Of a DNA stretch of 5,521 bases, positions 1 to 5,521 are shown one piece after another (the stretch's first letter is position 1; each line of letters starts with the position of its first letter). This stretch comes from Planctomycetota bacterium (GTDB lineage Bacteria; Planctomycetota; Phycisphaerae; UBA1845). Below the pieces are notes generated by a model, which was not told where the DNA came from, did no database searches, and worked only from the letters and a program-made list of their open reading frames with translations. Both the position numbers and the translations under genes were made by a program. The stretch lies in contig JAJRSP010000014.1 of the NCBI GenBank assembly GCA_024278775.1, forward strand, positions 1-5,521, in the 5' to 3' direction.

Positions 1-1
1 G

Positions 2-463
2 CTCGGCGTGGTGGCTTCGATGCAACCGTATCACAAGGCGGACGACGGGCGTTACGCGGAGGAGGCAATCGGCAGGGAGCGCCTGCGGGGGTCGTATGCC
101 TATCGCCAACTGGTGGACGCGGGGACGCTGGTGATCTTCGGCAGCGATTGGCCCGTCGTCACGCTTAACCCGTTCAAGGGGATTGATTCTACGGTGAACG
201 CCAAGACGCTCGCTGGTGAGGTGTGGCTGCCCTCCCACTCACTGACGGTGGCGGAGGCACTGTACGCCTACACGGCCGCTCCACCTAAGGCGATCGGCAT
301 GGAAGACAAGCTCGGCACGATCACACCCGGCAGGCATGCCGACCTGCTCATTCTCGATCAAGATCCGTTTGCCATCGACAAGAACCGCTTGGGGGATGTC
401 AAGCCGGTAATGACGATCGTGGGTGGCGACATCGTGTATGAAAGAGCAAAAAGTAGACGGTGA
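2..463 (+). CDS. YtcJ-type amidohydrolase (Amidohydro_3), C-terminal part; 5' end outside the window
   Basis: This is the last 153 residues of a metal-dependent hydrolase; the frame is open from base 2 and its start lies to the left. Visible family marks are the strand ending in SMQPYH (His codon 32-34) and the FGSDWPV motif, whose Asp (146-148) is the usual metal ligand near the end of the amidohydrolase barrel. The NPF.G loop follows, then an EALYAYTAAPPKAIG helix, and finally the composite beta-sandwich signature LGTITPGRHADLLILDQDPF, which closes the metallo-dependent hydrolase fold. This order is typical of the YtcJ/AepA-like group, whose full length is about 530-600 residues, so roughly a quarter is seen. 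Members hydrolyse C-N bonds in amides or cyclic ureas, but substrates are mostly unknown and none can be assigned here. Any signal peptide would be outside the window. The next gene follows 76 bases downstream on the same strand. Confidence 0.88.
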   Translation, partial: LGVVASMQPYHKADDGRYAEEAIGRERLRGSYAYRQLVDAGTLVIFGSDWPVVTLNPFKGIDSTVNAKTLAGEVWLPSHSLTVAEALYAYTAAPPKAIGMEDKLGTITPGRHADLLILDQDPFAIDKNRLGDVKPVMTIVGGDIVYERAKSRR

Positions 464-522
464 AGCGACCCCGCGCCATAATTGCCTGACGTTGAGGAAA
501 GTACAAGAATACGTGATTGAAA

Positions 523-530
523 AAGGAAGG
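523..530 (+). promoter_or_regulatory. Ribosome binding site of the TPR protein gene
   Basis: AAGGAAGG ends 9 bases before the ATG at 540. It decides the start: the frame is open back to 423, but that upstream start overlaps the amidohydrolase end, whereas the ATG at 540 has this site and opens directly into a signal peptide. Confidence 0.6.
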
Positions 531-539
531 AACGCTTCG

Positions 540-1502
540 ATGATTCCCACTCGCTGTAGTTTTCGCGTGCGGTTGGTGGCCTGCTTGGCCGCAATTCTGT
601 CGTTGACCTCCGGAGGGATGACTTCTGCAGCAGATAACGCTGGCAAAACGCCGGAGGTGGTGTCACTGCTGGGCAAGCCACTCTTCGCCTCACCGATGGG
701 AATAGACACGGCCAAGTACGAGGCTGACTTGAAAGCCGCGCGGGCCGAACTCGCGCAGCACCCGGATAGCGTGGAGGCCGTCATCTGGGTCGGTCGCCGG
801 CTGGGCTATCTCTGGCGGATGAAAGAGGCGATCGCGGTGTTTTCGGAGGGAATCAAGAAGCATCCCCAATCTGCGGCGCTCTACCGGCATCGCGGTCACC
901 GTTACATCAGTGTGCGGCAGTTTGACCGGGCGATTGCAGACCTGGAGAAGGCGGCTGAGCTGATGCGCGATGCGGCGGACGTCATGGAAGAGGACGGGCA
1001 ACCGAACCGGGTCAAGGCTCCACTCACCACGTTGAAATACAACATCTACTACCACCTCGGTGTCGCCCGCTACCTCGACGGCGATTTTGCCGGCGCGGTC
1101 AAGGCGTTTCGAGAGGCGAAAAAGCATGTACGCGTGTTCGACGACAACCGCATCGCGCTGACGGATTGGACGTACATGTCACTACGTCGTATCGGTCGTC
1201 TCCCGGCCGCAAAAAGTGAACTCATCGATGTGGAGCAGGGAATGACCGTGATCGAAAACGAGGCCTATTATCGAAGATTGCGCATGTACGCGGGTGCGAT
1301 TCCGCCCGAACAGCTTGTTCCCGACGATGCGAGTGAGCTCGATCGTGCAACGCTGCTGTACGGCCTGGGTAACTGGTACCGATGCGAGGGACACGTCGCA
1401 AAGGCAAAGTTGACGTTCAGGAAAATCGTCGGTGGATCACAGTGGCCGGCGTTTGGATACATCGCCGCGGAGGTTGATCTCGCCGGGATGAAAGGGCCAT
1501 GA
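540..1502 (+). CDS. Exported tetratricopeptide-repeat (TPR) protein
   Basis: A 320-residue protein. Residues 1-31 form a Sec signal peptide: basic start (R5, R9, R11), hydrophobic core LVACLAAILSL (12-22), and a likely signal peptidase I cut near TSAAD (29-32). No lipobox Cys sits in the right place, so the mature protein should be soluble in the periplasm or outside the cytoplasm. The body is helical with TPR-like repeats at about 78-111, 112-145, 166-199 and 272-300. The best two carry the pattern small residue-G-x-x-Y ... A-I-x-x-F/L-x-x-A/G, for example RMKEAIAVFSEGIKKHP and QFDRAIADLEKAAEL. The 200-270 stretch is probably helical but with degenerate repeats. TPR arrays bind other proteins or peptides; no enzyme motif is visible and the partner is unknown. 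The start at 540 is chosen for its Shine-Dalgarno site and the signal peptide. The gene lies between the amidohydrolase and the small membrane protein on one strand. Confidence 0.85.
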   Translation: MIPTRCSFRVRLVACLAAILSLTSGGMTSAADNAGKTPEVVSLLGKPLFASPMGIDTAKYEADLKAARAELAQHPDSVEAVIWVGRRLGYLWRMKEAIAVFSEGIKKHPQSAALYRHRGHRYISVRQFDRAIADLEKAAELMRDAADVMEEDGQPNRVKAPLTTLKYNIYYHLGVARYLDGDFAGAVKAFREAKKHVRVFDDNRIALTDWTYMSLRRIGRLPAAKSELIDVEQGMTVIENEAYYRRLRMYAGAIPPEQLVPDDASELDRATLLYGLGNWYRCEGHVAKAKLTFRKIVGGSQWPAFGYIAAEVDLAGMKGP

Positions 1503-1553
1503 GCCGGCTGGTCGAGGCCGTACAGTAGTACCACCACCAAGCCGCTCCCAAGT

Positions 1554-1558
1554 GGAGG
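1554..1558 (+). promoter_or_regulatory. Ribosome binding site of the small membrane protein gene
   Basis: GGAGG lies 8 bases before the ATG at 1567. It rules out the in-frame GTG at 1552, which would place the site inside the coding region. Confidence 0.65.
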
Positions 1559-1566
1559 ATTTTGTG

Positions 1567-1836
1567 ATGAAACTCGATGTCAAAGCGATGGGAATCACAG
1601 GCAGTGTGTTCTGGGCGTTTGCTGTGCTCGGTGTGACGTGGTGGATTATCGCCTTCGGTGGGTCCACGGGCGAGCAGACCATGCTTGGCCGGATATACCG
1701 CGGTTACACCATCAGCCCCACAGGCAGCCTGATCGGGTTTCTCTGGGCACTACCGGACGGGTTCATCTGCGGAGCCCTGCTGGCGTGGATGTACAACCGA
1801 TTCGCCACTGACTCACCCCGACGCGAAGCGGCGTAA
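1567..1836 (+). CDS. Small two-helix membrane protein, 'bacteriophage holin'-like family
   Basis: An 89-residue protein with two predicted membrane helices: about residues 9-30 (MGITGSVFWAFAVLGVTWWI) and 53-76 (GSLIGFLWALPDGFICGALL). The loop between them carries the run GGSTGE (31-36) followed by GRIYRGYTISPTGS. The tail from 77 (NRFATDSPRREAA) is short and charged, probably cytoplasmic. From memory, chromosomal proteins of this length and pattern, with a GGSTGE loop, a GY.IS..GS..G segment and DG...GA in the second helix, are often auto-named 'bacteriophage holin' in environmental bacteria. No endolysin or other phage gene is present here, so a lysis role is not supported; a small integral membrane protein of unknown function is the safe reading. 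It is 64 bases downstream of the TPR gene and ends tail to tail with gpmI. Confidence 0.8.
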   Translation: MKLDVKAMGITGSVFWAFAVLGVTWWIIAFGGSTGEQTMLGRIYRGYTISPTGSLIGFLWALPDGFICGALLAWMYNRFATDSPRREAA

Positions 1837-1843
1837 GGGTGCG

Positions 1844-3481
1844 TCAGTCTCTACCGGTTGCAGTCACAGTCTGTGCCGTCTCGATGAGCGACTCGCCCGT
1901 CATGGCACCGGGTTTGTCGAGCCCCATCATGTCGAGCAGCGTGGGCGCGAGGTCAGCCAGACGCCCGCCACCACGCAACCGGCGCTTCGCAAAGCGGCGG
2001 TCCACGACAATGACCGGTACGTCATAGGTGGTGTGGGCCGTGTGCGGGCCATTGGTTTTGGGGTCGATCATCTGCTCGGCGTTGCCGTGGTCCGCGGTGA
2101 CGATCAGCCCGCCGCCCTGCTCCAAGACAGCATCCACGATGTTCCCCACGCAGGCGTCCACGGTCTCGACAGCGGTGATGGTCGCGCGGAGGTTGCCCGT
2201 GTGCCCGACCATGTCACCGTTGGCGAAGTTGACCACGATCAGATCATCCTTCTGCTGCCCGATGCGCTGCATCACGGCTTCGCAGATCTCTGCGGCGGAC
2301 ATCTCCGGCTTCTGATCATACGTGGTGACGTCCCTTGGCGAGGGAACCATCTGCCAATCTTCGCGGGCCGATGGCTCGTCGCGATAGTCGTTGAAGAAAA
2401 ACGTGACATGCGGGTATTTTTCCGTCTCCGCACAGCGAAACTGGGTCAGCCCCCGCGTGCTCACGTATTCGCCGAGCGTGTCGGTCATCTTGTCCGGCTT
2501 GGCAAACGCCACATGCACGGGGAGCCCCCGCTCGTACGCCGTCATGGTAACGAAGTGAACGTTCCGCTTTGCCCCGCGATCAAATCCCAGGGCGGCAGCA
2601 CCCGCCTCTTGCTTGATCGGGAATTCGTCAAGCACGAACGCCTTGGTGATTTCACGAGGCCGATCACCTCGAAAGTTGAAAAAGATCACGCTGTCGCCAT
2701 CGCGGATGCACGCCGGCTCGCCGTCACCCGGTACCGTGACGCTGGGTGACACAAATTCGTCACCGCACCGACTCGGCTCCGAGGGGTTTTCGTAATAGTG
2801 CCGTAGTGCGGCATCGGCCGAGGCGAATCGGACCCCCTCGCCGAGTGTGAGCAGTCGGTAGGCCGCCTCCACGCGGTCCCAACGGTTGTCGCGGTCCATC
2901 GCGTAATACCGGCCGATGACGCTCGCGACCGGGCTGGCACCGATCTCGCGGCACTTCTTTTCGATCGTGTCGATGTAGCCCACACCGGACTGCGGTGAAG
3001 TGTCGCGACCATCCATGAAGGCGTGTACGAAGACGCGATCGCCCGGAAAGCCGAGCTTGCGGCTCAGGTCGAGCAGGCCGCACACATGCTCCACGTCACT
3101 GTGGACGCGGCCGTCGCTGCACAATCCCATCAGATGGACGGCCCCGCCGGTGCTCCGAGCACGCTCAAAAGCACCGAGGAGTACTTCATTGGTAAAGAAC
3201 GATCCGTCGCTGATGCGGCCCGTGATACGCATCACCTCTTGTTCCACGATACGCCCCGCGCCGATGTTTTGGTGACCGACTTCGCTGTTGCCCATCACGC
3301 CGTCGGGCAGGCCGACGTCGTATCCGGATGTTTTAATCAACACGTGGGGAAAGTCTTGCATGAGCCGGTCGGCGACCGGCGTGTTGGCCAGATGGATGGC
3401 GTTGGCGTGGTCCCATTCCGGGTAGGGGTTTTGACCCCATCCGTCACGAACGATCAACACAATCGGCTTGACGCGCTTCAT
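1844..3481 (-). CDS. gpmI: 2,3-bisphosphoglycerate-independent phosphoglycerate mutase
   Basis: This enzyme interconverts 3- and 2-phosphoglycerate in glycolysis and gluconeogenesis through a phosphoserine intermediate, in the cytoplasm, with two divalent metals (usually Mn). The 545 residues fit the family, which is usually about 510-550. The N-terminal phosphatase-fold part holds the metal ligand D13 in RDGWG and the nucleophile S66 in MGNSEVGHQN. The inserted phosphotransferase domain carries SDGRVHSD (H127), HAFMDGRDTSP (D157, R159, D160), GRYYAMDRD (R191, R197) and FNFRGDRPRE (R271, R274). Back in the phosphatase fold are K355 in AETEKYPHVT, D423 and H427 in NGDMVGHTGN, D464 and H465 in TADHGNAEQ, and H483 in PHTAHTTYDVP. 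All expected catalytic and metal residues appear present, so it should be active. The ATG at 3481 is supported by GGAG at 3486-3489, though the 4-base spacing is tight, and by the family N-terminus. Upstream on the same strand, 73 bases away, is the truncated NDUFA9-like fragment. Confidence 0.97.
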   Translation of the reverse strand: MKRVKPIVLIVRDGWGQNPYPEWDHANAIHLANTPVADRLMQDFPHVLIKTSGYDVGLPDGVMGNSEVGHQNIGAGRIVEQEVMRITGRISDGSFFTNEVLLGAFERARSTGGAVHLMGLCSDGRVHSDVEHVCGLLDLSRKLGFPGDRVFVHAFMDGRDTSPQSGVGYIDTIEKKCREIGASPVASVIGRYYAMDRDNRWDRVEAAYRLLTLGEGVRFASADAALRHYYENPSEPSRCGDEFVSPSVTVPGDGEPACIRDGDSVIFFNFRGDRPREITKAFVLDEFPIKQEAGAAALGFDRGAKRNVHFVTMTAYERGLPVHVAFAKPDKMTDTLGEYVSTRGLTQFRCAETEKYPHVTFFFNDYRDEPSAREDWQMVPSPRDVTTYDQKPEMSAAEICEAVMQRIGQQKDDLIVVNFANGDMVGHTGNLRATITAVETVDACVGNIVDAVLEQGGGLIVTADHGNAEQMIDPKTNGPHTAHTTYDVPVIVVDRRFAKRRLRGGGRLADLAPTLLDMMGLDKPGAMTGESLIETAQTVTATGRD

Positions 3482-3554
3482 TTCGCTCCACCAAACCAGA
3501 GCATCCGGTAGCGTTCACCAACCACGCTGCGGAGCATACCCGATTCCGGTCCGG

Positions 3555-3872
3555 CTAGCCAATGCCGTCTGCGTACACTGTGAGTTCCGGCTCGAAGCCC
3601 CGCATACGCATGTCAAACGCAGCCTCTGCGATGGTGTGATCGCACACGGTGTCTTGAGCGGCCATGTCTACCTGCACGCCGTCAAAGCGAAACATCCCAA
3701 GCCGCGGAATGGCCAGTTCGGCTAGTGCCATCGGAGGTGCCGAGACGACCGCGATGATCTTGGCCAGCGTCGGAGGTAGCGGGACGAACGGTTTGCCGGG
3801 ACGCGCGCCGGGCATGGTACGCCGGCACACCTCGTATAGCTGAAGCCAGGTGTAGGCGTGCGGACCGCCGAG
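3555..3872 (-). pseudogene. NAD(P)-binding NmrA/NDUFA9-like protein, C-terminal fragment lacking its 5' end
   Basis: About 106 codons read on the - strand from near 3872 to the TAG at 3555-3557. They begin LGGPHAYTWLQLYEVCRR and end MRGFEPELTVYADGIG. This matches, by recognition, the C-terminal end of atypical short-chain dehydrogenases of the complex I NDUFA9-subunit/NmrA-like group: the LGGP.xYTW.EL strand and helix, a hydrophobic central helix, the phrase DGVQVDMAAQDTVCD, and a closing FE.EL..YA segment. These proteins usually have about 290-330 residues, so roughly the last third remains. The Rossmann part with its GxxGxxG nucleotide site is missing and the fragment cannot be a working enzyme. 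Upstream of about 3872 the frame stays open to a stop at 3954-3956, but it reads antisense to the phosphatase fragment and has no family character. The only plausible start is a GTG at 3830, without a Shine-Dalgarno site. It would lie in one transcript with gpmI if transcribed. Confidence 0.6.
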
Positions 3873-4415
3873 GGGGTCGCGGCGGCGATGCTCATGGCGA
3901 ACCTTCAGGCCACCGTACGGGTGACCATCGATGAATCGGACGACCCCGGCAAGCTACTGAAGCGGTGGAACCAGCTTATCTACCGGAACACCGACACCTC
4001 CAAGTTTATCACGGCTTTGATGATCCTGATCGATCCGGTGGCCAGACGGATGCACTATGCCAGCGCGGGGCACTGCCCGCCGATCCTCATTCATCACAAC
4101 GACACACCACCGACGTCGATCGAGAGTGAGTCCACCTTTCCGCTCGGTGTTGTGGAGGACGCGGAGTTTGCCACGAATACCGTGGAGCTTGGGGCCGGGC
4201 CGGTCACGATCTTCGGCTATACCGACGGCGTGATCGAAGCGATGGACATGGACCAAAACCAGTTTGGCACAGGCCGGCTGATCTCGCTGCTCGCCGAGCA
4301 CGCCGAGACTAACCCAGCCGCGCTTATCAAGCAGGTGCGTAAGCGTGTGGCCACCTTCGCCGGGGCCGCCGCGCAGAGCGATGACATCACGATCCTCGCC
4401 GCCGCGCTACGGTAA
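3858..4415 (+). pseudogene. SpoIIE/RsbU-type PP2C serine phosphatase domain, lacking its 5' end
   Basis: Bacterial PP2C phosphatases of this type dephosphorylate anti-anti-sigma factors in partner-switching stress regulation and usually sit behind sensor or receiver domains. From the nominal GTG at 3858 the frame gives 185 residues; family homology starts at about 3873 with GVAAAMLMANLQAT, the part that follows the DVSGxG motif. Then come FITALMILID (50-59), YASAGHCPPIL (67-77), FPLGVV (94-99), TIFGYTDGVIEA (117-128, metal Asp D123), QFGTGRL (135-141) and QSDDITILAAAL (173-184, metal Asp D175/D176). The first half of the fold is absent, including the early Asp motif and the Asp of DVSG that also binds metal, as is any sensor domain. 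The frame meets a stop at 3837-3839, so no intact gene can start further left. It is therefore a 5'-truncated remnant and probably inactive. Its broken end coincides with that of the NDUFA9-like fragment on the other strand. Confidence 0.75.
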
Positions 4416-4637
4416 CGCGCAGAGCGAACATCCCGGCGCGCCAGCACTGGGTGGTATGGCCAAGCAAAGCGCGGCCATGTCTTCGGTTGGTCGTCAGTTC
4501 ATGTCCGCGCCTCCAGCTTGGGCATGCCACACAGGTTCGAGATTCATCCCACACACCGCGATCCCTTCCCGAGGTGGTACCGCCGATCGGGCACGATCCC
4601 GGAGACACGGTATCGGCAGGCGTGGGCCGCGCTACGT

Positions 4638-5521
4638 TCATTTTTCTTTTTTCTTGGCGAGTTTTTCCGATGATTTCTTCTGTTCGGATTTCGGGATCAG
4701 GCCCTTGAGAGAGCGAACGAGCACTTCGTCAAAGATGCGCTTGGTGATGCCCTTGTAGTGAGCGAGTTTCTCCTTGTCACCGTCGCGCTGGGCCTCGCGG
4801 ATGGCGGCCGCGTTCTTGCGTTCGTGTCGGTCTCGTAGCTTCTTGCTGCGATCAAGGATATCCCTGGCACGCTTGACCGCGGCCGGAACCAGCTTGTGTT
4901 CCTTAATAAACTTTTCGACGTAGACGTCCCACTCGTCCTTCTCCCCCGGCACCCGCCCGAGCGGCGCGTCGAGCCAGGGCCGCTTTCCGTGCTTTTTGAA
5001 ATAGGCTTCCCGACGCCACACCATAGTTCGGTCGATATACTCAATGTACTCCTCGGCGGTCATGTTGATCGTCTCACCGATTAGCTTGGAAATCAACGGA
5101 TCAGGGCGAACGCCGAAGAGTTCGACGAGATCGGAGTATTCGCTGCCGGTGAGAAGCTCGGCCCCGTCCCAACACAACGGACTGTCCCTCCACGTTAGCC
5201 CGTCCTTCTCGTCGGCGTACAACCACAACTGAGTTCCGAAGAGGATGCCGATGTCATTCGGTCCGATGGACTGCATGTGCCACGGTTTGTCGAACGTGGC
5301 CCGCTCGACATCGATAGCGCGGCTGGGACTCGCGGAGTCGCGTCCGTAGAACTCCACGGTGGTCGGGAAGAGCCTGCCGCCGATCTCCGAGTACCGCGTC
5401 TCCGATCGCCTGATGAGATCGCCACCCCGGTAGAGCGCCGCCATCACGGGGAGCCCCTCCTGTTGCGGATCAAGGTACCACTCGAACCGGCGGTCGTTGA
5501 ACTCCGCAACGACCACATCCA
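4638..5521 (-). CDS. Unrecognised protein with Lys-rich helical C-terminus; 5' end outside the window
   Basis: The frame is open from the right edge (first full codon 5517-5519) to the TGA at 4638-4640, giving 293 residues; the true start lies beyond 5521. I do not recognise the family. The first about 90 residues look beta-rich (EFNDRRFEWYLDPQQ, RRSETRYSEIGGRLFP, TTVEFYG) and would suit a lipoprotein-carrier-like curved sheet, but that is only an impression. A middle part, about 95-150, has several Trp residues (LWLYADEKDGLTWRD, LCWDG). From about 150 the chain is helical and strongly charged: TAEEYIEYIDRT, DEWDVYVEKFIKEHKL, then ARDILDRSKKLRDRHERKNAAAI and QRDGDKEKLAHY, ending in a KKSSEKLAKKKEK tail. 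The spacing of the last helices recalls Spy/LTXXQ-like proteins seen in planctomycetes. No catalytic motif or membrane helix is visible. A GTG at 5516 exists but is an artefact of the window edge. It is convergent with the phosphatase fragment. Confidence 0.75.
   Translation of the reverse strand, partial: DVVVAEFNDRRFEWYLDPQQEGLPVMAALYRGGDLIRRSETRYSEIGGRLFPTTVEFYGRDSASPSRAIDVERATFDKPWHMQSIGPNDIGILFGTQLWLYADEKDGLTWRDSPLCWDGAELLTGSEYSDLVELFGVRPDPLISKLIGETINMTAEEYIEYIDRTMVWRREAYFKKHGKRPWLDAPLGRVPGEKDEWDVYVEKFIKEHKLVPAAVKRARDILDRSKKLRDRHERKNAAAIREAQRDGDKEKLAHYKGITKRIFDEVLVRSLKGLIPKSEQKKSSEKLAKKKEK

Noticed and set aside
482..510. Promoter-like pair before the TPR gene: TTGCCT (482-487), 17 bases, AAGAAT (505-510)
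   Set aside because: Only 7 of 12 positions match the sigma-70 consensus; such a pair is expected by chance and the organism's consensus is unknown.
423..539. Upstream extension of the TPR gene, adding 39 residues from an ATG at 423
   Set aside because: It overlaps the end of the amidohydrolase, has no family character, and would bury the signal peptide; the ATG at 540 has a Shine-Dalgarno site.
239..784. - strand open frame of 181 codons across the amidohydrolase end and TPR start
   Set aside because: It runs across two opposite-strand genes supported by motifs and shows low-complexity Ser/Ala/Arg composition.
2033..2749. Long + strand open frame of 238 codons inside gpmI
   Set aside because: It is antisense to a complete, strongly recognised gene; the composition (Val/Asp/His/Gly/Arg rich) is that of a GC-rich mirror frame, with no domain or start signal.
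3023..3511. + strand open frame of 162 codons over the start of gpmI
   Set aside because: It is a mirror frame of the conserved gpmI N-terminus, without motifs or a ribosome binding site.
3533..3562. Promoter-like pair before gpmI on the - strand: TTGGCT (3562-3557), 18 bases, TATGCT (3538-3533)
   Set aside because: The position is attractive, but 7 of 12 matches with a poor -35 box is too weak to annotate as a site.
3873..3956. Continuation of the NDUFA9-like - strand frame upstream of 3872
   Set aside because: The frame is open up to the stop at 3954-3956, but it reads antisense to conserved PP2C sequence and is an Arg/His-rich run unlike the dehydrogenase family.
4578..4617. Possible terminator hairpin between the convergent genes (GCCGAT...ATCGGC enclosing CGGG...CCCG)
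   Set aside because: The stems are short with a bulky unpaired side, alternative pairings compete, and no T run follows on either strand. Nothing else could be supported in the 4416-4637 gap.
4345..4758. + strand open frame of 137 codons from the phosphatase fragment into the right-hand gene
   Set aside because: It overlaps two supported genes in other frames and has a Pro/Arg/Ser-rich sequence without motifs.

Overview
The window looks like chromosomal DNA from a GC-rich, environmental Gram-negative bacterium. Planctomycetota (Phycisphaerae-like) is my best guess. The guess rests on the feel of three proteins: the exported TPR protein, the small GGSTGE-type membrane protein and the Lys-rich helical protein at the right edge. 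There is no rRNA or marker gene to confirm it. I see no tRNA, CRISPR array, insertion sequence or prophage block.

Left part (1-1836, + strand): three genes in a row. First is the C-terminal part of a YtcJ-type amidohydrolase that enters from outside the window. It is followed by an exported tetratricopeptide-repeat protein (540-1502) and a two-helix small membrane protein of the kind often auto-named 'bacteriophage holin' (1567-1836). Gaps of 76 and 64 bases and clear Shine-Dalgarno sites fit a loose transcription unit, although no shared function is obvious.

Middle (1844-3481, - strand): a complete gpmI, the cofactor-independent phosphoglycerate mutase of glycolysis and gluconeogenesis, with every catalytic motif present. 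Its end meets the small membrane protein gene tail to tail, with only 7 bases between stop codons.

Junction region (3555-4415): this is the most notable part. On the - strand lies the C-terminal third of an NDUFA9/NmrA-like NAD(P)-binding protein. On the + strand lies the C-terminal two thirds of an RsbU/SpoIIE-type PP2C phosphatase. Both have lost their 5' ends, and their recognisable homology stops at the same place, near base 3872. The arrangement is what a deletion between two divergent genes would leave. It is equally what an assembly misjoin would produce.

Right part (4416-5521): a 222-base gap without a supported feature, then the C-terminal 293 residues of an unrecognised - strand protein with a beta-rich first half and a charged helical second half. 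Apart from the junction, the window is ordinary; I do not see a new multi-gene system in it.
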